Source: Dactylonectria macrodidyma
Lineage: Eukaryota > Ascomycota > Sordariomycetes > Hypocreales > Nectriaceae
DNA length: 64,000 nt
Direction: 5' to 3'
NCBI GenBank assembly: GCA_020744425.1
Contig: JAGMUV010000005.1
Location: forward strand, 1,178,001-1,242,000
In this document: positions 24,568 to 36,100 of the stretch, one piece after another
How the letters are laid out: each line of letters begins with the position of its first letter
Numbering within the stretch: the first letter of the stretch is position 1
Made by a program: the position numbers and the translations under genes
The notes under the pieces: generated by a model
The model's database searches: none
Told to the model about the DNA's origin: nothing
Seen by the model: the letters and a program-made list of their open reading frames with translations, nothing else

Positions 24568-24651
24568 TTATTTGATGCAAGAGAGGCTTTTGAGACATCT
24601 TTAAGCTGCCGGAATCGAGGACTCGCATGCCAAAAGACAAGCCAAAAGTGG

Positions 24652-24682
24652 GGACTGAGCGTAGTTCGAACACGCGACCTGA
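24652..24682 (-). pseudogene. 3'-half tRNA-Cys-like fragment
   Basis: About 31 bases resemble the 3' half of the neighbouring tRNA-Cys: TCAGG(T)CGCGTGTTC, a T-loop and ACGCTC(A)GTCC, with roughly five differences. No 5' half or anticodon stem was found upstream of it. It is probably a degraded duplicate. Confidence 0.6.
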
Positions 24683-25083
24683 CATATCGATGCTATTTTG
24701 ATTGGGAGCAACTCCCTCCTGACAGCTTACAAGCCAAAATTATGTTTCAATTTCCTCCAAACTTAGGTACATTCAGCTGTCATTGATCGTCAGTGAACGT
24801 GAGTTTCAGCCTGAACTGTATCATTGAAGGTGAGATCAAGTGTTACTTAAAAACACAATTGCAAGTTGATGCTTGAGCAATGTTATGCAGGTTTTTTTTT
24901 CCTACCCCTTGCCAGAATAGCATCACATCGTCTCCATTTCACCATTTACACACGAGTGTTAGCTGACGCGTGTCAAGAGCACAAGTAAGTAGAAATCCTC
25001 CACGACATTATCAACAACCTCTTGTAATTTAGTTTAGGTTATTCAACGTTGGTTCAGCTTTCGGAGGATAGTGTCCAACCCCT
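24683..25083. other. short intergenic stretch
   Basis: AT-rich sequence downstream of the XPG gene and upstream of the tRNA fragment, with a T run near 24892-24900. Nothing else is recognised. Confidence 0.4.
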
Positions 25084-28000
25084 TTATGATGATGCCTTAG
25101 CCCGTTTCCCCTTGCCCCGACCCCTTCCAACCGGAGTATCATCGACTTGATCAGCATCCTCCTCGATATCCTGGCTGGCCTCATCCCCGGCGTCTCTCCT
25201 AGTCGCCCGCTTTCGCTTCCCAGCTCCATTGTCAGCATTGCCTGTACTAGCCCCTTCCCCTGTGATATTCGCCCTCAGTCTATCTACTGCCGCCGCCATT
25301 CGCTTGCTTCCTTGAGCCTTCTGACGAGGGGTTGATGCCTCCTTTGCGCCAACACCCACGCTGCCACCAAAGAACCTCGTGATATTACTTTGCGTTCCCT
25401 CCCGGTCACGGGTGTTCATGTCCTTGATGACGGGTACCAGGACCTCATCTGTCCGCTCCTTGCTCCATCCGATTGTCGCCATCAGGAACTGCCGTAAGCC
25501 TTCAACATCTGGCACGCCCCATTGGAATTGCTCGGCACTATCATCGACTTCGGGATTGAGGTAAGCGTCAAAGACAGCTGGACTAGGGAATCCGGGCGGA
25601 AGAAAGAGTTTGGTGGCCTGGGATTTGCGGAACTTCTTTCGGAATGGGGACGACTCGTCAGCTGCTTTAGGCCGACTTTGAGACTGCACTGTCTGCCACC
25701 ATTCGCGAAAGTTCTCGAGTCCAGACTTGCCGGGAAACTCGGATATAATTTCAACCGCGGTCACTGGACCAACGCCACTCAGGCCTTCTGTATAGTCGGA
25801 TCCGAGTAGCTGCGCCAGCGAGATGAGCTGCTCACGAGAAAGAGACAATTCTTTCTCCAAGTCGGCGCCCAGGTAGCACTCAACAAATTTGTTGCTGTTG
25901 AACATATTCTTGTACACTCTAGTCCCTCCAAAGAGAAATGTATCCGAGTCGTCAGTCACGATTCCGTCAACAAGCCCCAGGTGAACCAGCTCCGCACATT
26001 GTGCTTCGGCCTCCATGGGGGCAGTGATATAGGGAATGCCAAACAGTCGAAGAAGAGCCTGGCACTCCGTGATCATGACTTGGGTAACTTCGTCAGCATC
26101 TCGGCGGTCTTTCTTTTGCTGATTCCGAAGAGCCTTCAGCTCATTTTCATATTCCTCTCTGTTCTGTGCCGCAGACTTATTGTTCAGCTCACTAGCAAAT
26201 CGAGCATGCTCCTCAGCCTCCTCGGCCATTTGCGCCATGAGCTCCTCATCTCCAGGGTCGCTAAACTCGTCGTACTCGACATCGTCAAACTCGTCATCAT
26301 CGATACCAGTCTCATGTTCTCTGGGTCCAATAATGGGGACTTCTAGTGTGGCAACATCTTCAAACAATGGCAGTGGGCTGTCGGGTGCGTTCTCAGCGGG
26401 CACCTCTGCAGGTACAACGTCTTCGAATTCCGGCTCAGGTGATGGGGATACCGGCTTTCCTGTTCGTGGCACTTGCGTCCTGTCGCCAGGAATAGTAGGG
26501 GTCAGCGCCTCTTCGAACTCAGGTTCTTGTGACGCCAATGCCTTGGGGTCTTGTTCAGTCTCTTGGGGAGATGATTGAGGAACTTCTGACGCCACAGGCT
26601 CAGGAGTATTGGCTTCAACTTGATCAACATCGATGGCAATGAGGCCACTGTTGGCAGGGTTTTCTAGAGACGGTGGTATTTCAATGACTTCGATGTCACT
26701 TTCGTCATCTGACGAAGAATCAATCTCAATCAGTCGATCCTTCATTTCCCGTCGCCGAAGTCTCTCGTCTTCCTCGGCAGCAAGTTTGTCTGCGGCGTTC
26801 ATTTCTTTCTCTGCTTCTTGTTGCTTCTTCAGTGACTCTCGAATGTCACCTTCGTCGGCCAGCCAAGGAGGAAGAGGCTTGGGGCCATCTTCATTTTGAA
26901 GGTCCTTTTCGAAGCCACCAGCCATACCATCGTCCAGGTTCCTGGGCTCGTCAATGTCAGCTCCCTTCGCGTCTCCCTCTTTCCCGGGTATCTTCTTCCC
27001 GAACAGTGACGATCCCCAATCGAGTTTGGGAAAAGGCAATGGACCATCAAAGGGGTTTTTCTTGTTCTCCATGACCGGTGCCGGCTGTGTCATCTTCATC
27101 CGTCTAGCCCTTGCCATGATAGTCTGCATGTCTTCTTCGCTATCACTGCCGGCAGCATCGTCCGGCTCTTGACGTTTTGGCACGGCAGCATCTTCCCGCT
27201 CTTGGCGTTTTGGCACGGCCGCATTCGCTCGGTTGTTGACAATGTGTGCGATCATGGATCCTCCCCTTGCATTAATTGGCTTTGGGCCTTCAACGGACTT
27301 TTGCGTCCACTTTGGCGCCTCCATTGGAACATCCTCAACTTCTTCTTCGGCATCTCCCTTTCTGCTGACTCCGTGTTGATTTTGCAAAGACAGAGCGATG
27401 GCGAAATTCAGATCCTCTTCTTCCTCTGGGTGAAGTCCATCTTCGGGCTGAGCGTCAAGCAGGTCGCTCACATCCCCAACATTGTCGCCGACGAATAATG
27501 AGTCTTCTTCGTTCGGAGCAGTTTCGCGCTGATGGCTAGTATATGTCGGGCGCCCTGCCGTGGAATATGGGGTTGTCCGGATTTCATGTGGTTTGGATTG
27601 CATTGGCTTTGGCAGTCGGTTCAAGCCCTCGATGGGAACGTCCTCGAAATCAACGTCATCCTCGTCATCTTGTTCTTCCTTCGATTGATATTGGACTTGG
27701 ATTGCATCAACATCGATGGGCTTGTGTGCTTCACCAACGTCCTTCTCCTTGCTCACCACGCCCAAGGCCCAACCTCCCTCGGCACCTTCATTTTTGACTA
27801 GGATGTACTCTCGGTTCCGTTCACCGGCCACTCGTGCATTAACGCCAAGAGTCAGGTCGAGCCCTGTCATGCCGACCTCAGACATGAGTCGCTGGGTCAG
27901 ATGATTTCTCTCTTTGACTCTCTCGATTTGGAATCTCGAAAAGGCCATTCGATCAGGAAACATGTCGTCCAGTTGCTCCTTACTAAGGCCCATTCTCAGT

Positions 28001-28749
28001 CTGCTCCTCAATCGCGCGGCGTTGAGAATATTATATCGGTCTGGAGGGGGTAGGCTCTTGAAGAATTCGCCATCAAAGTCGATCTTGCTAAAATCATATA
28101 GGTTGACATCCTCGCCATCGTGAAACTGTCGAGCGTATTCCTCTAACTCTTCCACGCTCATGATTCGCGGGTCATCCGGTTTTCCCATTGCTGCAATACC
28201 GCCTCCATTTAGTTCAGGCAAATGGTAGGCATCTTGCTTGTGGAACTTCCTGTTCTGCAGCCTTTCCTTTTCTGTCATTCTCACTTCATCGACGTAGACA
28301 AGCTGGCTGACATCCGGGATCTCCTCTTCGATTTCTGCCTCTCTGGCGGAGATATCGCGATCCTTTTCCCTTCGCTTCTTGTCTTGTTCCTCCTCGGCGA
28401 TGCGCTGCATCTGGACGGCGAGCAGCTTGCCCGCTGTCCTCACGGCATCTTCTCTGCGACCCTCGCGTCTGCGCTTTCGGCCCAGGATGGTCTGTCGCTT
28501 GAGAACGGGTGCACCTCCATCGAATACGAAGACTGGTTGAATGCCAAACCAAAGGAGTTTGCAGATACGACGGAAGAAGCCAACGACGTGGGAGTTGCGC
28601 AGGGCGTTTCCTTCCTTGTCGCGCACGGCTTTGAGGAACTGGTAAATCCAGATAGATGCATCGACAGCAAGGCGCTTGCGGTTCAGGGTCGCGAGGTTCG
28701 TCGGCCGCGCGCATGGCTGGATGACGGTCCAAAGGCCATTGACACCCAT
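25084..28749 (-). CDS. RAD2: XPG/Rad2-type structure-specific endonuclease
   Basis: Makes the 3' incision in nucleotide-excision repair. Single exon, 1221 residues. The start at 28749 gives MGVNGLWTVIQPCARP; the N-terminal MGV of this family is placed at the active site, so a longer 16-residue extension is rejected. The XPG-N domain (about 1-100) has LAVDASIWIYQFLKA and VFVFDGG. A very long acidic spacer follows. It includes EEDLNFAIALSLQNQ near 440-458, a ubiquitin-interacting-motif pattern. The XPG-I domain (about 890-960) has APMEAEAQCAEL and DGIVTDDSDTFLFG, then the H2TH region LLGSDYTEGLSGVGPVTA. Near 1119 QSNITRFF fits a PCNA-interacting box. Basic C-terminal clusters suit nuclear import. 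Confidence 0.95.
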   Translation of the reverse strand: MGVNGLWTVIQPCARPTNLATLNRKRLAVDASIWIYQFLKAVRDKEGNALRNSHVVGFFRRICKLLWFGIQPVFVFDGGAPVLKRQTILGRKRRREGRREDAVRTAGKLLAVQMQRIAEEEQDKKRREKDRDISAREAEIEEEIPDVSQLVYVDEVRMTEKERLQNRKFHKQDAYHLPELNGGGIAAMGKPDDPRIMSVEELEEYARQFHDGEDVNLYDFSKIDFDGEFFKSLPPPDRYNILNAARLRSRLRMGLSKEQLDDMFPDRMAFSRFQIERVKERNHLTQRLMSEVGMTGLDLTLGVNARVAGERNREYILVKNEGAEGGWALGVVSKEKDVGEAHKPIDVDAIQVQYQSKEEQDDEDDVDFEDVPIEGLNRLPKPMQSKPHEIRTTPYSTAGRPTYTSHQRETAPNEEDSLFVGDNVGDVSDLLDAQPEDGLHPEEEEDLNFAIALSLQNQHGVSRKGDAEEEVEDVPMEAPKWTQKSVEGPKPINARGGSMIAHIVNNRANAAVPKRQEREDAAVPKRQEPDDAAGSDSEEDMQTIMARARRMKMTQPAPVMENKKNPFDGPLPFPKLDWGSSLFGKKIPGKEGDAKGADIDEPRNLDDGMAGGFEKDLQNEDGPKPLPPWLADEGDIRESLKKQQEAEKEMNAADKLAAEEDERLRRREMKDRLIEIDSSSDDESDIEVIEIPPSLENPANSGLIAIDVDQVEANTPEPVASEVPQSSPQETEQDPKALASQEPEFEEALTPTIPGDRTQVPRTGKPVSPSPEPEFEDVVPAEVPAENAPDSPLPLFEDVATLEVPIIGPREHETGIDDDEFDDVEYDEFSDPGDEELMAQMAEEAEEHARFASELNNKSAAQNREEYENELKALRNQQKKDRRDADEVTQVMITECQALLRLFGIPYITAPMEAEAQCAELVHLGLVDGIVTDDSDTFLFGGTRVYKNMFNSNKFVECYLGADLEKELSLSREQLISLAQLLGSDYTEGLSGVGPVTAVEIISEFPGKSGLENFREWWQTVQSQSRPKAADESSPFRKKFRKSQATKLFLPPGFPSPAVFDAYLNPEVDDSAEQFQWGVPDVEGLRQFLMATIGWSKERTDEVLVPVIKDMNTRDREGTQSNITRFFGGSVGVGAKEASTPRQKAQGSKRMAAAVDRLRANITGEGASTGNADNGAGKRKRATRRDAGDEASQDIEEDADQVDDTPVGRGRGKGKRAKASS

Positions 28750-29157
28750 CGTGATCAGTCGGGAAGCGTTCGAGTTCAGGTGTTGGTTGCGGCACAAAGC
28801 CCGGAAACTCGAGGGATTGGCCCTTGTATCCTATTTCCCCTGACCATCGTATGACGCGTATTAACCAAACGAAGCTCCCAAGCCACGGCGTCGCAAATGA
28901 AAAAAGTGAAGCCGTGTGGGCGAAGAGACAAAGTCGCAAGCTGTCTTCCAAAATTCACGGTCCAAGAAGTCACGAATGTTCACGCCAACTCCCGCCATAA
29001 CGTCAGCGGGGGGGCCTAGAGGTACCTATCGCCGCTAATCCATTGGCCCACAATGCTACCCTCTCGGAACATCTTGATTCATTCCCCCACAGCGATCACG
29101 ACCTCGATCTTCTCCAAGCCGTTCCCTCACTCGTTCTCATACTCGGCATCTTTCGCA
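28750..29157. promoter_or_regulatory. divergent promoter, XPG / NAA38-like
   Basis: The start codons of the two divergent genes are 408 bases apart, so they probably share regulatory sequence. It contains an AGGTACCT palindrome at 29020-29027 and a C/T-rich leader before 29158. Confidence 0.45.
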
Positions 29158-29557
29158 ATGGATCCAGATGAGGCCAGAGAATACTTGGCAAGCATTCTGA
29201 ACAAGAGCCTCCGAGTGCTCACGACGGATGGACGTCTGTTCTGGGGATCCTTCAAATGCACCGACCCGGTACGTCTTGACTGCCCGCTCCTAGCCTTGAT
29301 TATGCCTTTCAGAATCACCCAGCGTTCGCTGACCAGATGAAACGAAGGACAAAAATATCATCCTTGCAAATACATACGAGTACAGGCAACCTTCTTCCAA
29401 GCAGCGCGCTGAAGCTGCAGAAAAGGCCGGTGGAGAGACAGTTACCCTAGACATGACTTCTCGATATCTTGGACTGGTTGTTGTTCCTGGACAATATATT
29501 GTCAAGATCGAGGTTGAAGAATTTGCTAGCCAGATGAGGAACGGCCTTTTCACGTGA
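29158..29557 (+). CDS. Lsm-fold protein, NAA38/Mak31-like NatC auxiliary subunit
   Basis: Two exons (29158-29268 and 29348-29557) encode 106 residues. The Sm fold shows LNKSLRVLTTDGRLFWGSFKCTDPDKNIILANTYEY-type Sm1 content across the splice junction, and a second Sm block YLGLVVVPGQYIVKIEV. A CTGAC branch site lies 15-20 bases before the acceptor. DGRxxxGxFxCTD is characteristic of the NAA38/LSMD1 branch rather than spliceosomal Lsm2-8, so it probably assists the NatC N-terminal acetyltransferase on ribosomes. An Lsm role in RNA decay cannot be excluded. Confidence 0.85.
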
Positions 29558-29786
29558 ATTATAGATGGATGGAATTAGAAAATACAATAAAATACAGAGA
29601 AAAACTACCGAGAGAAAGTTCCAATAGCGTTTTAAAAACCATCCGTCCGAAGGACATCGTCAACGCCTCATACAACCGAGGCCGAAGTTACCATATCAAA
29701 ACGTATCCTGACATTACCATCCTCTCAACTTATCCCAACTCCCCATCCACTGAACTGCGCTGTTCCACATCCCAACGGTGATCATA

Positions 29787-31097
29787 CTACGCAACAGCGA
29801 CTTCCTGGGTGCGTCCGCGAGACTCGCCGTTCAAGCCGCCATCACTGCCGAGAATAGAATCACGAACATCGTCATCTTCCTCATCGCTTTCAAGCTCAGC
29901 ATCCCGGCCGACCCATGAGCTGCTGTCGTTGAGAGGTACATCCTGTCCAGATAGGTCGTGGCCCTCGCTTCGAGCGCGGATGTAATTCCGACGTCGCTGA
30001 GACAGGGTGCGCGCTCGGGTGGAGAGCTTGGACGAGACTACTGCGTTGGAGCTGACCCAGTTGGTGAGGGCATCTTCGCAGTCCTGAATAATAGCCTTGC
30101 TAGCCTCATAACCGTCGTATGCCTGGCGTGTCTCGCCAGGAGTGACCGGAGTGTCGTCAATCAGCTCAAGAAGGTGCTTGCCGTAGCCAGCGATGATTGC
30201 AACCTTCTCGCAATGCTCACGTAGGGCGTCGAACTGATAGGTGTACGCGGCCTTGACCTTCTCGCGCGTGATGTTAGAGAGTTGGGCCTCAGCAACGAGC
30301 GACTCAGCCTCTGCGCGCACAAGCTCTTGCTCGAGGACGACAATCTTGGGAGAGTTGGGCTCCTTGTATTTCAATTGGGCGATCTGGTCGGTAATCTTCT
30401 GTTTGCCTGCATTGAGGTTAGCGTTGCGGCGTGCCACGTTGAGTTTGCAGAGTCTTACGGTCTCGGCTGGGCTGGACAGAGGCCTCAATGTTGCGAATAC
30501 TCTTCATAGTGATTCGGTACTGGTCATATCGGTCGACATATTGGTCCTCAAGCTCGCCAATTTCGTAGATGAGGACGCCGAGCTTGTCGGTGACGTCAGA
30601 GACATCCTCGTCACCAGTCTCACCCCAAATGGATAGTTGTTGCTGCCGAACGTGTCAATCGCAAGGTCTTCTCGGGCAACAATTGGCCAACATACTGCAA
30701 CCTCCATGCGCTCTCGCGCGACAGTCTCTAGGCTTCGCATAACGTTCTTTTCCATCTTGACTAGCTGGGACAGCTTCTTGGCTAGGTCAGGGCCAAAGGC
30801 ACCGCCAGCTTTGCCGCGAAGGGCATGTCCTGAAATTTGATCGCGCATTAGCTTCAAAGGGCTATATGAGATATGTGTCGATCCAAGGCTGAGACCTTGG
30901 CCGATGGCACTGGGAGCGGGGCGCGTACCGAAGCTGCCTTTGAAGAGACGACCGGACTTGGTGGACGACGGAGGTGGCGGAGGGTTCTGATTGTAACGTT
31001 AGGCGTAGGACTTTCGCAGGCCGCGGACGAAAAGGACTACCTGGAGCTGGGAGGCTGTGGGCGCCCGGGTCTGGCGCATAGAATACGTGCGATGCAT
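29787..31097 (-). CDS. PIL1: eisosome core protein Pil1/Lsp1 (BAR-domain)
   Basis: Forms plasma-membrane furrows (eisosomes). Exons 31097-31041, 30986-30696, 30642-30459 and 30406-29787 give 383 residues. The N-terminus MHRTYSMRQTRAPTAS is followed by a basic, Pro/Ser-rich segment with SGRLFKGSFG, then the BAR domain: SGHALRGKAGGAFGPDLAKKL, RERMEVAQQLSIWGE, LEDQYVDRYDQYR, and KYKEPNSPKIVVLEQELVRAEAE. The tail is acidic (ELESDEEDDD). The third intron (52 nt) is placed so that PSRDRKQKITDQ reads through. It converges with the NAA38-like gene (229 bases between stops). Confidence 0.95.
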
Positions 31098-33159
31098 GAT
31101 GTTGATGGTGATGCGGCAGGCCGACGACTGCGATATGTGTAGCGGTGGAGCAGGAAAGGCTTCGAGGCGGATAAGCAGGGAATGGATAGTGGAGATAGAC
31201 GTGGTTCTATGAAGAGCTGCAGGAGGAAGAACAAGGGGTAGATGGCAAAAAGAGTCGATCCAGGTTGGGCCGGATGGGGATCGTTTTATGGGAGAGGCTG
31301 AGAGCTTGGGGTGATGTTGCGGAGAATAAGATCGTCACATTTGGAGGCAGCATGTTGTTGGCGACGTCATCTAAGCCCCACTTCGTCAGAGTGGGTGGTG
31401 TGTTCATCAAGGCGCCGGTACAGTTGGTGCTCCTGGGCTTATGCCGTGGTACTCGGTATACCCATAACAGAGACTGACCGCACAAGTACAGATACAAGCC
31501 CCACGGCATGTCTTAGGTCCCGTCCACGGGGTTGGGCATTCTCCCGCGATTTTCTGGCCAAATGATTCTCCCTGCCTGGGAATCTGGCACGTCTCACCTG
31601 AATACGCTTGCCATCCCGAAAGCGGCTCGCAGCCTACGAAGCTTCGAGCTGATGCAGCGCTAGCTTGCGACTAAGAGGAACAATGACGGAATCGAAGTCT
31701 GTTGTCGGGGTGTTTGAGTGACGGCACTGACGGGTTTCAGGGTTGCGTGTTCCTTGTCGGTCCCAGCTGGTTCCGGGACCCGAAGAACAGGATGGACGAT
31801 CGTGGGTCCATCACCGTTTTGGGCGTTATTGTGTTTTGGTGTTGATGCCAGCCACTGAACTAGGGATCTGAGTCGATTGATGATTCTCAACATGGTTAAT
31901 AGATCTATCCGTCCCATGAAGCTGCGCCACGCCCCGTTTTGTTCGTCATGGTTCCTCCTAACTGTTGTTTTGAGTCTTATCCTTGCTCCACAACGCTTGA
32001 TTCGAAGGAGTCTGTTTGTTAGTCGGGTTGCATTGTCACCAACGGTTCGCTTTTCTTCCTTTGGCTGGATCAAGCATAAAGTCTGTGGAGGTCTGGTCTA
32101 GCATGTATGATATATGTCTCTGTGTGGTTCAATTCTGACGTCGCTTGTCCTTTTATGTGTTGTTAGCCCGTGCTCTCTCGGGAGGACAGAGTAACCTAAA
32201 TGACAGAAACGAGACGAAGACTTTACTAAAGTAGCCTATGATATGTATAACTTATATCCGTTTTATGCTATAATTTAATTGCTACCATTAGAGGAGCGAA
32301 TGGGTTGGGTTTGGTGGAAGAGGTAGATTGCTTTGGTGATTTTCTTCCCCTAGATGACTCTGCAATCTTTTATACTCCCGTTGTTTTTTGGGAAGGACAC
32401 AACAAAAAGCGGGCTTCGCTAAGGAGAGGTAGAATGTTGGTAGTGTAGGGAAATCACATTCAACAAAATCGCGCCTGAGCCAATAGAGCCATAAAAATAA
32501 AGTCTCCAAATAGCTCCTGAGAGTCAAATCTCAATCAATTCAAAATTCAAAATTGAATGCAGTGTGCTGTTCTCATTGTACGTTCCGTATCTTGGATGTG
32601 GTGGTACTGGGGAAGGAACATGGAAGGTTCTCCTGTGTCAAAAGAGGAAAAGCGTGTGCAGTGTCATCGAGGCTAAACTCGGTTGGTAACGCGCCCCCCC
32701 TGCTACGCTGTGGCACTGTGCAGACTCCTCAACGCGTGTCCATCACTCACGCATTCACTCACCCGCTCACTCAATCATCAAACGCTGAGTGCGACACGCG
32801 AACGACAGTTACATGCATCGCAATTTGGCGCACCGCAAGCCTGTCGCATCGAGTCCATTTGGGTAGTGCCCATCGGCTCTGATAACTGTCGCGTCTCTCT
32901 CCCCTAAGGCTACGCTTTCCTCCCCTGGAAAGATTCAGGCTGTCTCAAACGCGTTTTCGGACCACCCAGACAGCTCCTCAACCTCCTCCCAGGCCTCCAG
33001 GCTTCCAACATATCCTGTTCACGAGGCAAGTACGCAGTATCCACGTCGCCCGCCTTGACGCTGGCCTCAAACACGCCCTTTGCAGAATGGTGGAAGCGGC
33101 TTCGGGAGAAGGAGAGGGGCAATCCTGAAAACCTTGTTGACCCGTCATCGGCACCAGCC
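31098..33159. other. intergenic region between Pil1 and KMT6 genes
   Basis: Divergent promoter region of about 2 kb. No gene is supported. It includes copy A of a dispersed repeat (32260-32317) in an AT-rich patch. The frame before 33160 is open from 32908 but has no ATG. Confidence 0.5.
32260..32317 (+). repeat. dispersed repeat, copy A
   Basis: Shares GTTTTATNCTATAATTTA and, after a variable spacer beginning ATTGCT, GCGAATGGGTT with copy B at 51476-51551, and more distantly copy C at 38803-38887. Confidence 0.5.
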
Positions 33160-36100
33160 ATGATGGTTGACGTCGACTTGACCCTCGGGTCCTCCAGCGA
33201 CTCTGAAAGCTTTCCAGCAGGAAACTTACCAAGCCAGCCAGAGTCGCCCACGGCCGCAGCCGGCATTTTCCAGAATCGATTTGATTCTTTGCCTCGCACA
33301 TTCACCAACCTTAGCCATCGCAGCACCCCTCGGGCCCCTATCAGCCCTCCTCCCCTTAACGGAAGACCTGGCGGCACCAACACTCCTCAGCCTCAGGCCT
33401 CTATTCCCCCATCACTACATGCTCCTATCCCGGCACTCAGACCGCCTCCAGCCTCGGCCACGGCGGTTTTTACTCCCGACGTTACCCGCGACATGACGAG
33501 GCTGTCAGGAGTCGGGGTGAACACTGGCTCTCAGCAAGTCACGCCGCCCCTGGAGCTTCATCCTGTCAAAGTCCAACAACCTGCCCAGGATGCAATCCCC
33601 AGGGCGCTTCAAACTCCCAGAAAATCTGATTGGAGTGTTCGTCGCATTGTCGACTCTTTGAGAACTTTTCAGCAAGACATCAAGAACGGTCATGCGCAGT
33701 TAGCCGCTTATATTATCGACTCAACCGAGGCCACTGAGCGTCGTGTTCATACAGGAACCGATCTCTTCGCCAGCCTCAATGCGAAACCCGATTTGGAAAA
33801 ACCTGCCGAAAGCATGAGAGTGAAATTCAAGGTACATACCTAAATCCTATCGTTGCTTTGTAACGTCTTACTAACGGCAGATCAGCAACACCGACAACAT
33901 AGTAAAGTCAAGAAAGACGGTCGTGAGGAGCGATATGGCGTTGTGTGCATCCAGACTGACGAGGAGCGTGTTCCTCGGTATCGATTCCACCATGTGGAAA
34001 TTAAAAAGAACATGCTGACTCCAAACACGATGCTGACATTCGTTCCCCATTTGAGGGACCTGGAAAGTTCGGAGGAGTCAAAGTACAACGTCTGGCTGCA
34101 GGAGCTCGAAGACATTGATCGAAAATCCGGCTTCAAACCAATGAGTCGAGAGGACAAGGTCTCTCTTACTGTTCGATCAGAGTATGCTTCTACAGTCTCC
34201 CTCTATCTTGAGGGATGGCTAGAGAAGCTGGCGATTCCTGGCTGTAATAAGTCGACCTTAATTCGATACATGGCCAGCCAAGAGCCGGATGATGCTATCA
34301 CGCCTCGCCAGAAGACGGACATCCTGAACTCGCATCGCGAAGTCGATACGGCGACCTCGGAGGCAAAGAAGACGGCCGAGATGTTCACCGAAGCCTTCCA
34401 GCTCGTGTTTCACAAGGACCAACCCCACCTGAAGCAGATTCAGTTGCGTGATGTGCTCTTGCTTGACGAGTCAGTTGATAGCATCATGGATTCAAAACCA
34501 ACAGCCAAGGACAACTCTAGTTCTCAGAATGAGAATGAGGACGAACTGGCAGAGTACAACTTGGGAACATATTGCATTCTAGGTTGTCTGATTTGTTACA
34601 GCCACTCGTGTGAACATGGCGAATACGATGCACAGAACTGCAAGCGGACTTTCTCCATCATTTCCCGTCTTTCGGACACTCTGAAACGACGAAGACGTAT
34701 CTCAGTCGACGCCGATGGGAATACCAATGGGACTGCCAATGGGACTGTCAATGGGACTGTCAATGGGGCTGTCAATGGGACTGTCAATGGGACCGTCAAC
34801 GGAACCGTCAACGGGATTGTTCACGGGACCGTCAACGGAGCAGTCAACGGAGCAGTTAATGGAACCGTCAATGGCCATATGGATTTTCTGGGAGTCTGCA
34901 AACGCAATTGCTACCGCAAACCCCCGCTCCTGGACGCTAGGCATCCCCCATGGTCAGAGGATGAACATATTGTCTTGCGATCCGTTCTTGTTACTGCAAA
35001 GGGCAGCAAAGTGACGCGAGACCCGTTGTGCCTGGTCGCCGACTTTCTCGATCGCGACTGCTGCGATGTTTTCCGGGAATACAAGTCGATGCAAATCTCA
35101 TTACCGGAGCCCCAGCCCGCCATAAAGCAGCAAATCAGAACTGTTTCGTGGTATGACCGATTTAAGAAGACGCTCATTGGCGACTGGCAAGACCACATTG
35201 TAAGTCATGAGCACCAGCGACGAGAGCTGTTTGAGCCTTGCTCCCATGATGGGCCATGCACTCTTGAAAGCTGCACATGTGTCCAGCAAGGGGTCCTCTG
35301 CGAGAAGTTCTGCGGTTGCTCCGTGGAGACGTGTGCATACAAATTTACCGGATGTGCGTGCCATTCGCAAGGGAAGACGTGCTTCTCAAAGCAAAAGGAT
35401 CGGCCTTGTATCTGTGTTCAGCTGAATCGCGAGTGTGACCCAGAGATATGTGGCACTTGTGGCGCCTTGGAACGTGCCGATCCTGAGAACACGGAAGATG
35501 AAATTCTGCATTCGACTGGTTGCCAAAACTGTTCCTTGCAGCGCGGTGCACCCAAGGCCCTACTTCTGGGCCAGAGCCAGCTGGAGGGCGTGGGATACGG
35601 CCTCTACACGGCACAAGACATCGCCCAAGACGACTTCATCATTGAGTATGTTGGAGAACTCATTAGCCACGACGAAGGTGTTCGAAGAGAAGCAAGACGA
35701 GGAGATGTCTTTGACGAGGAATCTAACATATCGTATGTGTTCACTCTGCTGGAGAATGAGGGTATCTGGGTCGACGCGGCCATTTACGGCAACCTGAGTC
35801 GATACATCAATCATGCTTCAGAGAGCGACAAGCGCGGATGCAACATTACACCTCGAATCCTCTACGTCAATGGCGAATACCGAATCAAATTCACGGCGAT
35901 GCGTGACATCGAAGCTGGCGAAGAACTGTTCTTCAACTATGGCGAAAACTTCCCCAACCTGACGAAGAAGCTCCTCGACCATAAGGCGGGAGGAAAATCG
36001 GAGCAGGTGAAGAAGAAAGTGCGTCGGCCACGCGCTGACAATACCGAGGGAGTCGCCAGAAAGGCACCCAAAGCGGACAAAAAGAAGCCCGGAAAGGCCA

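Noticed and set aside
28750..28797. 16-residue upstream extension of the XPG protein
   Set aside because: The family requires MGV at the N-terminus for the active site; the extension has no conserved character.
31660..32073. 137-codon minus-strand frame upstream of Pil1
   Set aside because: No start context, no resemblance and no splicing that would extend it.
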